A stretch of 64,000 nt of DNA, taken from contig JAUSMR010000022.1 in NCBI GenBank assembly GCA_030645955.1, positions 48,623 through 112,622 on the forward strand. The letters are read 5' to 3'. Positions 27,524-35,547 of the stretch are shown piece by piece (the first letter of the stretch is position 1; each line of letters starts with the position of its first letter). Below the pieces are notes generated by a model. That model had not been told where the DNA came from. It saw only the letters and a list, made by a program, of their open reading frames with translations, and ran no database searches. Origin of the DNA: Gallionella sp. (GTDB lineage: Bacteria > Pseudomonadota > Gammaproteobacteria > Burkholderiales > Gallionellaceae). The translations under genes and the position numbers were made by a program.

Positions 27524-27539
27524 TGGCACGGCACTTGCT
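27524..27539 (+). promoter_or_regulatory. Sigma-54 promoter of the pilin gene
   Basis: TGGCACGGCACTTGCT matches the -24/-12 consensus TGGCACG-N4-TTGC(A/T) perfectly, with GG at 27525 and GC at 27537. Transcription should start near 27550, leaving a 40-base leader before the pilin ATG. rpoN is at 35548. An enhancer-binding activator gene is not in the window. Confidence 0.85.
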
Positions 27540-27590
27540 TTGCAGTATCGGCGTAACATCAACAACTTTGAATAATATGGAGATATCATA

Positions 27591-28286
27591 ATGAAACGCA
27601 ACCAATCCGGCTTTACTTTAATCGAAATCGCCATCGTGCTGGTGATTATCGGCCTCCTGATCGGCGGCGTGCTGAAAGGTCAGGAGCTCATCAACAGCGC
27701 CAAGGTGAAGAACCTCGCGACCGATTTCAAGAACATCCCGGTGTTCATCTACGGCTATCAGGACAAGTTCAAGGCGTTGCCTGGGGATGATGCCGCCGCC
27801 GTTACCCATATAGGCGCAGCTTGCGTTGCCCCCTGCCAAAATAGCGCCGGCCCAAATGGAGTAATAGGAGGAGTATCTGCTACCGATAAATGGGATTCGA
27901 CAGTAGCAACTGACGAGACTCAGCTATTCTGGATTCATGTTCGTCTTGCAGGTCTTGCTCCCGGGCCAACCAGCGGTGCTGCTGACTACCGCCCTACCAA
28001 TTCTGCGGATGGCCGCATTGGGATCCAGAGCAACATAAGCGCCGGCAACGGGGCTTTTGCCACGATTATCCAAAATGCTGCTGGCGCAGCGTCCCTGATG
28101 ACAGGGACTTACATTATTTGCTCCGCACAGATCTTGGGCAAGTTCGTTAAACAACTCGATACGACCATGGACGATGGCAATACTGACACAGGCTCAATGC
28201 GGGTGGCCGATGCCGCTACCGGCAAGTCTATGGCAACCGCAAGCATTGTTGATGGCACGAGCTATACAGTCTGCATGGGCTTCTGA
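27591..28286 (+). CDS. Type IV pilin-like protein with class III prepilin signal
   Basis: 231 residues. The leader MKRNQSG ends at the prepilin peptidase site, followed by FTLIEIAIVLVIIGLLIGGV, the N-methylated hydrophobic helix with the conserved Glu at +5. The C-terminal globular part has four cysteines, including CVAPCQNS and a final pair near ICSAQ and YTVCMGF, that could form disulfides. It is longer than a classical PilA (about 150), so it may be a minor pilin or pseudopilin. Transcribed from the sigma-54 promoter at 27524 and followed by a terminator; no pil genes adjoin. Confidence 0.85.
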   Translation: MKRNQSGFTLIEIAIVLVIIGLLIGGVLKGQELINSAKVKNLATDFKNIPVFIYGYQDKFKALPGDDAAAVTHIGAACVAPCQNSAGPNGVIGGVSATDKWDSTVATDETQLFWIHVRLAGLAPGPTSGAADYRPTNSADGRIGIQSNISAGNGAFATIIQNAAGAASLMTGTYIICSAQILGKFVKQLDTTMDDGNTDTGSMRVADAATGKSMATASIVDGTSYTVCMGF

Positions 28287-28308
28287 TCCAATCACCCGGC
28301 GTGACACA

Positions 28309-28330
28309 GCCCGCTTCGGCGGGCTTTTTT
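28309..28330 (+). terminator. Rho-independent terminator of the pilin gene
   Basis: GCCCGC-TTCG-GCGGGC stem-loop followed by six T. The same 16-base hairpin with the same TTTTTTATTGCC tail recurs at 28996. Confidence 0.9.
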
Positions 28331-28391
28331 ATTGCCTAATCCTAATTGCTCTACCAAGCTGTACATTCCCATCGGGATGCAGGGGATAATT

Positions 28392-28786
28392 ATGGAATTC
28401 AAACTGAGTGACCATGCTCAAAAACGTATCCAGCAACGTAGAATTTTACCTGAATGGATCAAGGCAGCAATTGAACATCCCGACCTGCTTGAAGATGACT
28501 TTGAGGATTCAACATTAGGGAAACGCAGATTTATTCACTCAATCCGTCATTGCGAGCGAAGCGTGGCAATCCAGTTGTTTGATATCAAACGAACGTCTGG
28601 ATTGCCACGTCGCTACCCGCCACGCTTCGCTCGCGGCTAAAGGCTTATTCTCGCAATGACGATTTAATCTGCGTTTCCTTAGCACATGCCCTAAAAGCAA
28701 TTCCCGAAAAAGGTTTTAAAAAACTGCGTGTGATTTACAACGAAACAACCGGGCCGGTGACCATCGTCACCGCTTACTTTGAGTGA
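28392..28786 (+). pseudogene. DUF4258 toxin-like gene split by the MITE-like element
   Basis: The 5' part encodes MEFKLSDHAQKRIQQRRILP and ends in EDST at the insertion. After the element the frame resumes with LAHALKAIPEKGFKKLRVIY and ends VTIVTAYFE. Joining the two halves (removing 28519-28678 plus one TTAG) gives an uninterrupted 76-residue DUF4258 protein, the usual length. As it stands, the first half runs on into element sequence (GKRRFIHSIRH). DUF4258 genes often pair with a small DUF2283 gene, which follows 9 bases downstream. Confidence 0.9.
28519..28678 (+). mobile_element. MITE-like inverted-repeat element, copy 3, inside DUF4258 gene
   Basis: 160 bp with the same ends as copies 1 and 2 and TTAG on both sides (28515-28518 and 28679-28682). 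It is almost identical to copy 1 over most of its length but has an extra 29 bases in the right half (around CCGCCACGCTTCGCTCGCGG), which look like a local duplication. Insertion in a gene whose reading frame is restored by exact excision shows that the element moves or has moved. Confidence 0.9.
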
Positions 28787-28795
28787 GGTGAGACT

Positions 28796-28981
28796 ATGAG
28801 AATCGAATTCGACCAGTTGGCTGATGCGCTCTATGTTCATCTTGCCGAAGGTGAGGTGGAAAAAACCGAGGAGATTAAACCCGGCATGATTCTGGACTAC
28901 GATGCAAACGGAAATGTGCTGGGCGTTGAAGTCTTGCATGTGAGCAAACGCGCAGAGCTGCCGCTGAAAAAAGCAGCTTAA
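28796..28981 (+). CDS. DUF2283 family small protein
   Basis: 61 residues. MRIEFDQLADALYVHLAEGE, IKPGMILDYDANGNVLGVEV is the DUF2283 signature. In other genomes such genes follow DUF4258 genes and the two are thought to form a toxin-antitoxin-like pair. GAGGTGAG precedes the ATG. Its partner here is broken by the MITE-like element, so this may be an orphan antitoxin. Confidence 0.85.
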   Translation: MRIEFDQLADALYVHLAEGEVEKTEEIKPGMILDYDANGNVLGVEVLHVSKRAELPLKKAA

Positions 28982-28995
28982 CGCCATTCAACCAA

Positions 28996-29017
28996 GCCCG
29001 CTTCGGCGGGCTTTTTT
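28996..29017 (+). terminator. Rho-independent terminator after DUF2283
   Basis: GCCCGC-TTCG-GCGGGC followed by TTTTTT, identical to the terminator at 28309. Confidence 0.9.
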
Positions 29018-29078
29018 ATTGCCCTCACGTAAAATGATGTGTCACGATTCGAACGTATACATACGCAGCGAGGTAATC

Positions 29079-29315
29079 ATGGAAACAGCCATTCTGACTC
29101 TTCTGGTTCCTCAGGAGGTAAAGGATCAACTGGGCAAGCTGGCAGAGGCAACACATCGCTCGCAGTCATTCCTGGGGAGTGAGGCGATTCGACGCTACAT
29201 TGATCTTGAGTCCTGGCAAATCGCAGAAATCCAGCAGGCCATCACCGAAGCCGATGCAGGCGATTTCGCTACCGATGCCGGGTTCAACGCGGTGATCAAA
29301 AAACATGCGGGTTAA
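29079..29315 (+). CDS. Ribbon-helix-helix antitoxin (CopG/ParD-like)
   Basis: 78 residues. ILTLLVPQEVKDQLGKLAEA is the beta strand and first helix of a CopG-type fold and HRSQSFLGSEAIRRYI the second. The C-terminal half (EADAGDFATDAGFNAVIKKH) is the usual toxin-binding segment. It pairs with the ParE-type gene 107 bases downstream. The ATG at 29079 has an AGCGAGG ribosome site; an in-frame start 60 bases upstream is less likely. Confidence 0.85.
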   Translation: METAILTLLVPQEVKDQLGKLAEATHRSQSFLGSEAIRRYIDLESWQIAEIQQAITEADAGDFATDAGFNAVIKKHAG

Positions 29316-29318
29316 CGT

Positions 29319-29400
29319 GAAACTCGCGCAGCGAGACTGCGTCCCTCTCGCCAGCTTGCGGGAGAGAGCTAGGAGAGAGGGGGCGGGCATGGCGAGTTTC
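29319..29400. repeat. Inverted repeat between antitoxin and toxin genes
   Basis: Ends GAAACTCGC (29319) and GCGAGTTTC (29392). The inside contains CCCTCTCGCCAGCTTGCGGGAGAGAG-type sequence related to repeats at 37362-37425 and 43952-43992. It separates two genes that normally overlap or touch. Confidence 0.7.
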
Positions 29401-29422
29401 ATTATCAGGGGTGGCTACTACT

Positions 29423-29710
29423 ATGCCCGTTAGGTGGTTGCGCAAGGCATTGCTGAACCTTGACCAGGAAGCAAGTTACATCGCGCAGGACAATCCCAAA
29501 GCAGCCGCAAATTTAGTGCTCCATTTGCGCGACAGTGCGCTGCTGCCAGGCGATCAACCCAATCTGGGGCGACCGGGACGCATCCCCGGAACAAGAGAAC
29601 TCGTCGTATCAAACCTTCCTTACATCCTGCCCTATCGGGTTCGCAACGATATAGTCGAGATATTGCGCGTGTTTCACATGTCCAGGAAGTGGCCTGAAAT
29701 TCTCCCTTAA
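29423..29710 (+). CDS. RelE/ParE family toxin
   Basis: 95 residues. WLRKALLNLDQEASYIAQDN, AANLVLHLRDS, PGRIPGTRELVVSNLPYILP and VEILRVFHMSRKWP are the ParE-type motifs; the C-terminal RVFHMSRKWP is typical. ParE toxins poison gyrase. The start at 29423 has AGGGGTGG 9 bases upstream. It does not overlap the antitoxin gene because an inverted repeat lies between them. Confidence 0.87.
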   Translation: MPVRWLRKALLNLDQEASYIAQDNPKAAANLVLHLRDSALLPGDQPNLGRPGRIPGTRELVVSNLPYILPYRVRNDIVEILRVFHMSRKWPEILP

Positions 29711-29732
29711 CACCGCTGATCAAACGTGCATT

Positions 29733-29834
29733 TGCAGGGCGGGCTGCGCCCGCCGGATCAAGCCTGTCCTGAGCCCTTCGATAAACTCAGGAGAGCTTTG
29801 CCGAGGGGTTGCCGGGCACAGCCCGACCTACAGA
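29733..29834. repeat. Repeat cluster
   Basis: CAGGGCGGGCTGCGCCCGCC hairpin, then CCTGTCCTGAGCCCTTCG (shared with the repeats at 4144 and inside pgeF), then GGTTGCCGGGCACAGCCCGACC. It lies between two convergent genes. No gene is visible. Confidence 0.65.
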
Positions 29835-29901
29835 TTATTTTACCTGTGATCGTGTGTCGTGTTGAAGGGGACTCACCGCGGAGCCACTCAATCCTCTGTT
29901 T

Positions 29902-31872
29902 TCATCCCTTGTGCAACCGCTCCTCCGCCTGCTGCAAGTCTTCCGCCAACCCGAACAGCACCAGCACATCCCCTGCCTGCAACAGCATTTCATCGCTCGG
30001 CTGCGCGCCGCGCACACCGCGGCGGCGAACCGCATTGACTTCCACGTTAAATTCACCCAGAGCCATTTCACCCAATTTTTGACCCACCGCCGCAGAGTCA
30101 TCCTTGAGCAGCACGCTCAGAAAACGAGGCTGCAAACTTTCAACGGCCTCATCAATTTCATTTTGAGCCGTGCGAAAATAGCCGCTGAACGCCGCATAAC
30201 GCCATGCGCGGCTTTCCTGGACGCGGCGTATCACGCGATTCAGCGGAACGCCAGCCATCAGCAACGCCTGCGAGGCCAGCATCACGCTGCCTTCCGTCAC
30301 TTCCGCCACCACCTCGGCTGCGCCCGCCTTCTTGAACTCTTCAATGTGGGTATCGTCGGTCGTGCGCACCACCACCGGCAGATCGGGACGCACCTGGTTT
30401 ACATGGTGCAAAATCTTGAGGGCGGAATGTTTATCGTTGTAAGTGACCACCAGCGTTTTTGCGCGCATCAATCCGGCGGCCAGCAGCACCTCGCGCTTGG
30501 CTGCATCACCATACACCACGCTCTCGCCCGCCGCGACGGCCTCGTGTACCCGGCGCGGGTCAAGATCGAGTGCGATGAAGCGGATGTTTTCCTGCGCCAT
30601 GAAACGCGCCAGCGCCTGCCCGCTGCGCCCGTAACCGCAGATGATGATGTGCGCATCGGCACCCATGCTTTTCACCGCGATCTGGTGCACCTGCAGGGCG
30701 CGATCCATCCATGCCGAAGGAGAGATGCGCCGCACGATGGCTTCGGCATGATGGATCAAAAAGGGTGCTGCCAGCATGGAAATCAGCATGGCAGCCAATA
30801 CGTTCTGCATCACATCGTGAGGCAGCAGATTCACGTCCCCCGCCAGGGTCAGCAGCACGAAACCGAATTCCCCCGCCTGCGCCAAACCCAAACCGCTGCG
30901 GATCGCCGCGCCCCAATCACCGGCGAACCAGCGCGCCAGCAGAGCCACCACCGCCGCCTTGAATGGCAGCAGGATGAGCAGCACCAACAAGACCCAGCCG
31001 AATCCGGCGATCACGCTGCCCACATCAAGCAACATGCCGATGGTGACGAAGAACAGACCAAGCAGCACATCGCGGAATGGCTTGATGTCTTCTTCCACCT
31101 GATAGCGGTATTCGGTTTCGGAAATCAGCATCCCGGCGACGAATGCGCCCAGCGCCAGCGATAGTCCGGCCAGTTCGGTGATATAGGCCAAGCCGAGGGT
31201 AAACAGCAGCACGTTGAGCATGAACAGCTCGGAGGATTTCTGTCTGGCTACCAGATGGAACCACGGGCGCAACAGCCGCTGGCCGAAAATCAGCAGGGCG
31301 GCCAATACCAGTGCAGCCTTTAACAGCGCGAGGCCGAGCGTGGCATAAAGGGTCTCGCCGCTGCTGGCGAGCGCCGGGATGATGATGATGAACGGCACCA
31401 CGGCCAGATCCTGAAACAACAGCACGCCCATGACATTCTGGCCGTGCGGCGTATTCAGCTCGGCGCGCTCGACCAGCATCTTGCTGACGATCGCGGTGGA
31501 AGACATCGCCAGCACGCCGCCCAATGCCAGCCCGGCGCGCCAATCGAGTTCAAAGAAAAGCGAGGTGAGCATCACCAGCAAAATGGTCGCCAGCACCTGC
31601 GCGGTGCCCAGGCCGAATACCAGACGCTGCATACCGCGCAGCCGCGCCAGGCTGAATTCCAGCCCGATGCTGAACATCAGGAACACCACGCCGAACTCCG
31701 CGAGATGGCGGGTTTCCGGCGCATCGGGTATCCAGCCCAGCGCATGCGGCCCGATCATTATGCCGACGATGAGATATCCCAGCATGGCGGGCAGGCGCAG
31801 GATGCGGCACAACACCACCACGCCAACGGCGACGGCAAGCAAAATCAGCAGGAGTTGCAGCGAGTTAGTCAT
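29902..31872 (-). CDS. Kef-type monovalent cation:proton antiporter with RCK domain
   Basis: 656 residues. The N-terminal 380 residues contain about 12 membrane helices of the CPA2 family (GYLIVGIMIGPHALGWIPDA, FSIGLEFSLARLRGM, GVLLFQDLAVVPF). The TrkA-N domain starts at HIIICGYGRSGQALARFMA, a Rossmann nucleotide site, and a TrkA-C domain ends the protein (GQKLGEMALGEFNVEVNAV). Such proteins export potassium in exchange for protons; in KefB/C the RCK domain senses glutathione adducts. It precedes kdsD divergently. Confidence 0.92.
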   Translation of the reverse strand: MTNSLQLLLILLAVAVGVVVLCRILRLPAMLGYLIVGIMIGPHALGWIPDAPETRHLAEFGVVFLMFSIGLEFSLARLRGMQRLVFGLGTAQVLATILLVMLTSLFFELDWRAGLALGGVLAMSSTAIVSKMLVERAELNTPHGQNVMGVLLFQDLAVVPFIIIIPALASSGETLYATLGLALLKAALVLAALLIFGQRLLRPWFHLVARQKSSELFMLNVLLFTLGLAYITELAGLSLALGAFVAGMLISETEYRYQVEEDIKPFRDVLLGLFFVTIGMLLDVGSVIAGFGWVLLVLLILLPFKAAVVALLARWFAGDWGAAIRSGLGLAQAGEFGFVLLTLAGDVNLLPHDVMQNVLAAMLISMLAAPFLIHHAEAIVRRISPSAWMDRALQVHQIAVKSMGADAHIIICGYGRSGQALARFMAQENIRFIALDLDPRRVHEAVAAGESVVYGDAAKREVLLAAGLMRAKTLVVTYNDKHSALKILHHVNQVRPDLPVVVRTTDDTHIEEFKKAGAAEVVAEVTEGSVMLASQALLMAGVPLNRVIRRVQESRAWRYAAFSGYFRTAQNEIDEAVESLQPRFLSVLLKDDSAAVGQKLGEMALGEFNVEVNAVRRRGVRGAQPSDEMLLQAGDVLVLFGLAEDLQQAEERLHKG

Positions 31873-31953
31873 GCACGTATTTTTGCGTCAGGATTTGCCA
31901 TGCCCGAATAATGCCCTAAGTAAAGGCGTCTTTCAAAATTTGAAAGAAATATA

Positions 31954-31997
31954 GGCAAAATTTGACTGCGGGACAGGCAAAATTTCACTGCGGGACA
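31954..31997. repeat. Two tandem 22-bp units upstream of kdsD
   Basis: GGCAAAATTTGACTGCGGGACA at 31954-31975 and the same with one change (TTGACT to TTCACT) at 31976-31997. The second unit carries the -35 region of the kdsD promoter. Confidence 0.85.
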
Positions 31998-32013
31998 GGC
32001 TCACTGCTATAAT
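31984..32013 (+). promoter_or_regulatory. Sigma-70 promoter of kdsD
   Basis: TTCACT (31984-31989), 18 bases, TATAAT (32008-32013). The expected transcription start (about 32020) is only two bases before the kdsD ATG, so the mRNA would be almost leaderless. No Shine-Dalgarno sequence is present. Confidence 0.65.
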
Positions 32014-32021
32014 CTCAAATT

Positions 32022-33008
32022 ATGAATAAACTTACCTCTGTCACGCCACGCGCACTCGACCTCGCCCGCGAAGTGTTGAATGTCGAAGCTGCCGCCGTGC
32101 GAGCACTCGCCACACGTCTCGATGAGAATTTTTTACACGCGCTGAACGTGATTCTGCACTGCGAAGGCCGCGTCATCGTCAGCGGCATGGGCAAGTCGGG
32201 ACATATCGCGCGCAAGATCGCCGCAACCATGTCCAGCACCGGAACTCCTGCTTACTTCGTGCATCCGGGCGAAGCCAGCCACGGCGACCTCGGCATGATC
32301 ACCAGCAAGGATGTCATCATCGCGCTGTCTTATTCCGGCGAGAGCCAGGAACTGATGACCATCGTGCCGATGATCAAGCGCCAGGGCGCCAAGCTCATCA
32401 GCATGACCGGCAACCCCTTATCCAGCCTGGCGGTAGCAGCGGATGTACATCTCAACGCGGCGGTAGATAAAGAGGCTTGTCCGATGGGTTTGGCGCCCAC
32501 TGCCAGCACCACTGCGGCGCTGGCATTGGGCGACGCGCTGGCGGTGGCATTGCTGGATGCGAAAGGTTTCAGCGCGGAAGATTTTGCCCGCTCGCATCCG
32601 GGCGGCAGCCTGGGGCGCCGCTTGCTCACCCATGTGCGCGACATCATGCGCAGCGGCAAACGCCTGCCGATGGTGCATGAAAGCGCAATGCTGGGTGAAG
32701 CGATTCTGGAAATCTCAAAAAAAGGCGTGGGCATGACCGCCGTCGTGGATACCGGACAGCACGTGATGGGTATTTATACCGATGGCGACCTGCGCCGCAC
32801 GCTGGAGAAAAAACTGGATTTTAACGCCACTCCCGTGCGCAGCGTGATGTCCTCCAATCCGCGCTGCATCGGCCCGGATGCGCTCGCCGCCGAAGCGGTG
32901 CAGATGATGGAGCAATACAACATCAGCCAGATGCTGGTGGTGGATGAACAGCGCCGCCTGATCGGCGCACTGAATATGCACGATTTGTTGCACGCGAAAG
33001 TAATCTAG
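32022..33008 (+). CDS. kdsD: Arabinose-5-phosphate isomerase
   Basis: 328 residues. An N-terminal SIS sugar-isomerase domain shows GRVIVSGMGKSGHIARKIAA, FVHPGEASHGDLGMI and ALSYSGESQE. The middle ARSHPGGSLGRRLL is typical of KdsD, and two CBS domains follow (from about residue 205). It makes arabinose 5-phosphate, the first precursor of KDO for lipopolysaccharide. First gene of the kdsDC-lptCAB run. The translation start lies two bases after the predicted transcription start. Confidence 0.95.
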   Translation: MNKLTSVTPRALDLAREVLNVEAAAVRALATRLDENFLHALNVILHCEGRVIVSGMGKSGHIARKIAATMSSTGTPAYFVHPGEASHGDLGMITSKDVIIALSYSGESQELMTIVPMIKRQGAKLISMTGNPLSSLAVAADVHLNAAVDKEACPMGLAPTASTTAALALGDALAVALLDAKGFSAEDFARSHPGGSLGRRLLTHVRDIMRSGKRLPMVHESAMLGEAILEISKKGVGMTAVVDTGQHVMGIYTDGDLRRTLEKKLDFNATPVRSVMSSNPRCIGPDALAAEAVQMMEQYNISQMLVVDEQRRLIGALNMHDLLHAKVI

Positions 33009-33024
33009 ACAGTTATTAGTCATA

Positions 33025-33079
33025 AGACGTAAGTTGATAGTTGGTATTGCTTTTAGCTTACGACTTACGACTTACGTCT
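33025..33079. repeat. Inverted repeat between kdsD and kdsC
   Basis: AGACGTAAGT (33025) and ACTTACGTCT (33070), with ACTTACG repeated in the right half. It fills the 91-base gap between kdsD and kdsC and could form a hairpin in the operon mRNA. Confidence 0.65.
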
Positions 33080-33099
33080 ACATATTAAGGAGAATCGCC

Positions 33100-33618
33100 A
33101 TGCTGGTTAGCCGCTTAAAATTGATTCGTCTGGTCGCCTTTGATGTGGACGGCGTGATGACCGATGGCGGATTATATTATTCTGATTCCGGGGAAGAATT
33201 CAAACGCTTTAATTCTCTGGACGGGCAAGGCATAAAGATGCTCAAGGCCAGCGGGGTGGAGATTGCCATCATCACCGGGCGCACCTCGCGCTGCGTCAAA
33301 GCGCGCGCGCAAAATCTCGGTATTGAGCATGTTTATCAGGGTGTTGAGAACAAGCTTGAAGCGATGGTCGATGTGCTCAACAAGCTTAAACTGACGCGCG
33401 ATGCCGCCGCCTATATGGGCGACGATGTGGTTGACCTCACCGTGATGCGCCATGTCGGGTTGGCGATCAGCGTGCCGGAGTCTCCGCAACTGGTGTGCGA
33501 ACATTCCGGCTATGTAACACAGCGCAGTGGCGGACATGGCGCAGTACGCGAAGTTTGCGAGCTGATCATGTCAGCGCAGGGCACACTGGACGCGCAATTG
33601 GCCCCTTATTTGCAATGA
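33100..33618 (+). CDS. kdsC: KDO 8-phosphate phosphatase
   Basis: 172 residues, HAD superfamily without cap domain. LVAFDVDGVMTDGGLYY holds the nucleophile DxD, IITGRTS motif II, and AAYMGDDVVDL the metal aspartates. It releases KDO in lipopolysaccharide synthesis. The start at 33100 is fixed by AAGGAGA 7 bases upstream; an in-frame start at 33034 lies in repeat sequence. Its TGA overlaps the lptC ATG. Confidence 0.95.
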   Translation: MLVSRLKLIRLVAFDVDGVMTDGGLYYSDSGEEFKRFNSLDGQGIKMLKASGVEIAIITGRTSRCVKARAQNLGIEHVYQGVENKLEAMVDVLNKLKLTRDAAAYMGDDVVDLTVMRHVGLAISVPESPQLVCEHSGYVTQRSGGHGAVREVCELIMSAQGTLDAQLAPYLQ

Positions 33619-34196
33619 CCTTCTCCTCCCGTGCCCGTTACTGGTTGCCGCTGTTGCCATTGCTTGGCTTGCTGGGGTTCACCTATTGGCTGAACCAGCT
33701 GGCGCGGCCGGAACTGGTCAAGCCGGACAGCAGCAAACGCCACGATCCCGATGCCATTATTGAAAGCTTTTCTGCGATCGAGCTGAATGAGCAAGGGACG
33801 CCGCACTTCATTATGGCGGCAAATAAAATGCTTCATTACCCTGATGACGACAGCACCACGCTGGAAGTGCCGCACCTCACCTCTCTGTCCGCCGGGCGCC
33901 CGGCGATACACGCCATCGCCAGGCGCGGTATCATTTCCAGCAAGGGCGATGAGGTGTTTCTGCACGAAGATGTCGAGGTGCTGCGCGAAGCAAGCGCGTC
34001 GCAAAATGAGCTCAGGATACAAACCGAGTATTTGCACTTTATCCCGGACCTGGAATTGGCAGACACTGACCGTACCGTGACTATACTGGAGGCTCACAAT
34101 ACCGTGCAAGCGACAGGCCTGGAAATGGACAACAGGGCGCGCACTCTGAAATTACTGGCCCGGGTTAAAAGTGAATATGTGCCAAACAAAAAATAA
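33615..34196 (+). CDS. lptC: Lipopolysaccharide export protein LptC
   Basis: 193 residues. A single N-terminal membrane helix (YWLPLLPLLGLLGFTYWL) anchors a periplasmic beta-jellyroll domain. Weak but recognisable LptC motifs include DAIIESFSAIELNEQG and LTSLSAGRPAIHAIARRG. It bridges LptBFG to LptA. The ATGA overlap with kdsC indicates coupling. Positional evidence between kdsC and lptA is as strong as sequence evidence. Confidence 0.9.
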   Translation: MTFSSRARYWLPLLPLLGLLGFTYWLNQLARPELVKPDSSKRHDPDAIIESFSAIELNEQGTPHFIMAANKMLHYPDDDSTTLEVPHLTSLSAGRPAIHAIARRGIISSKGDEVFLHEDVEVLREASASQNELRIQTEYLHFIPDLELADTDRTVTILEAHNTVQATGLEMDNRARTLKLLARVKSEYVPNKK

Positions 34197-34779
34197 GCTT
34201 CTGTTGGTATCTTTGCTGTTGCCGGCTTTTCTGCTGTTTTGGGCGCCGGCCAGCTTCGCCGAGCGTGCTGATCGCGACATGCCGGTAAATCTGGAAGCTG
34301 ATCAGGTGCTGATAGATGATGCGCGGCAAATCAGCACCTTCACCGGCAAAGTGCGGTTATCCCAGGGCACGCTGATGATACGCGGGGACAAGATCGTCGT
34401 GATGCAGGATAAAAATGGCTTCAAGCACGCTACGGCATACGGCAAAACCGCCGAATTCCGGCAGAAGCGCGAAGGCCTGGACGGGTATGTGGAGGGTTAT
34501 GGCGAACGTATCGAATATGACACACAAGCCGAAACTTTTGACTTCCACATACAGGCACGCCTCAAGCGCGACCAGGATGAAGTGCGCGGCGAGCACATCA
34601 CTTACAACGCCAAGACCGAAATATTTCAGGTGAGCGGCAGTAGCGCAAGTTCGGGTGATGCTCCCCCCCAGCGGGTCCGCGCCGTGCTGCAACCAAAATC
34701 GAAAAAAGGCACGGCATCAACACCCGCACCAAATGCGCTACCCGTCACACCCGGAGAAAATCCTGATCCCACGGAATGA
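34177..34779 (+). CDS. lptA: Lipopolysaccharide transport periplasmic protein LptA
   Basis: 200 residues. A signal peptide ends near PASFA. The OstA-type beta-jellyroll contains [39 protein letters not shown] and [12 protein letters not shown]. It forms the periplasmic bridge for lipopolysaccharide. It overlaps the end of lptC by 20 bases; a GTG two codons upstream (34171) is an alternative start. A proline/lysine-rich tail is not conserved. Confidence 0.93.
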   Translation: MCQTKNKLLLVSLLLPAFLLFWAPASFAERADRDMPVNLEADQVLIDDARQISTFTGKVRLSQGTLMIRGDKIVVMQDKNGFKHATAYGKTAEFRQKREGLDGYVEGYGERIEYDTQAETFDFHIQARLKRDQDEVRGEHITYNAKTEIFQVSGSSASSGDAPPQRVRAVLQPKSKKGTASTPAPNALPVTPGENPDPTE

Positions 34780-35504
34780 ACATGAGTGAATTACGCGCAG
34801 TCGGCTTAAAGAAAACATACGGTTCGCGAACCGTGGTGCATGATACTTCGTTGTTCCTGAAGAGCGGTGAAGTGGTCGGCCTGTTGGGCCCGAACGGCGC
34901 GGGCAAAACCACATCGTTTTACATGATTGTGGGGCTGATTGCTGTCGATGGTGGAGAAATTTTTATTGACGACCAAAATATCACGCATCTGCCGATACAC
35001 CGCCGCGCGCGCCTGGGACTGGGTTATCTGCCGCAGGAAGCATCGATCTTTCGCCGCCTGACGGTGACACAAAACATTCAAGCGGTACTGGAACTGCAAG
35101 GCCTGTCCGATGACGAGATACAAAATCGCCTGGAGGAATTACTGGAGGATCTGCACATCACGCACATCCGCGATAATCCGGCCATCAGCCTGTCCGGCGG
35201 TGAACGGCGGCGCGTTGAAATCGCCCGCGCATTGGCGACTGATCCCCGTTTCATCCTGCTTGATGAGCCGTTTGCCGGCGTCGACCCCATCGCCGTTCTG
35301 GACATTCAGAAAATCATCCGCTTCCTCAAGGAACGCAACATCGGCGTGCTGATCACCGACCACAATGTGCGTGAAACGCTGGGCATCTGTGACCGGGCCT
35401 ACATTATCAATGCCGGCTCGGTAATGGCGGAAGGCAAACCGGATGAAATCATCTATAATGAAGGTGTAAGGAAAGTGTATCTTGGGGAACACTTCAAGCT
35501 GTAA
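34776..35504 (+). CDS. lptB: Lipopolysaccharide export ABC transporter ATPase LptB
   Basis: 242 residues. Walker [15 protein letters not shown], signature [15 protein letters not shown], Walker [17 protein letters not shown] and the switch DHNVRETL are complete. It powers LPS extraction with LptFG (not in the window). ATGA overlap with lptA. The rpoN gene follows 43 bases later, the usual proteobacterial order. Confidence 0.97.
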   Translation: MNMSELRAVGLKKTYGSRTVVHDTSLFLKSGEVVGLLGPNGAGKTTSFYMIVGLIAVDGGEIFIDDQNITHLPIHRRARLGLGYLPQEASIFRRLTVTQNIQAVLELQGLSDDEIQNRLEELLEDLHITHIRDNPAISLSGGERRRVEIARALATDPRFILLDEPFAGVDPIAVLDIQKIIRFLKERNIGVLITDHNVRETLGICDRAYIINAGSVMAEGKPDEIIYNEGVRKVYLGEHFKL

Positions 35505-35547
35505 CGCGAAGGTTTTCCAGAAATAATTCCCGCCACAACACTGAGCA

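Noticed and set aside
29911..31164. 417-codon plus-strand frame opposite the Kef-type antiporter
   Set aside because: Antisense shadow of a GC-rich gene; His/Gln/Arg-rich composition and no motif.
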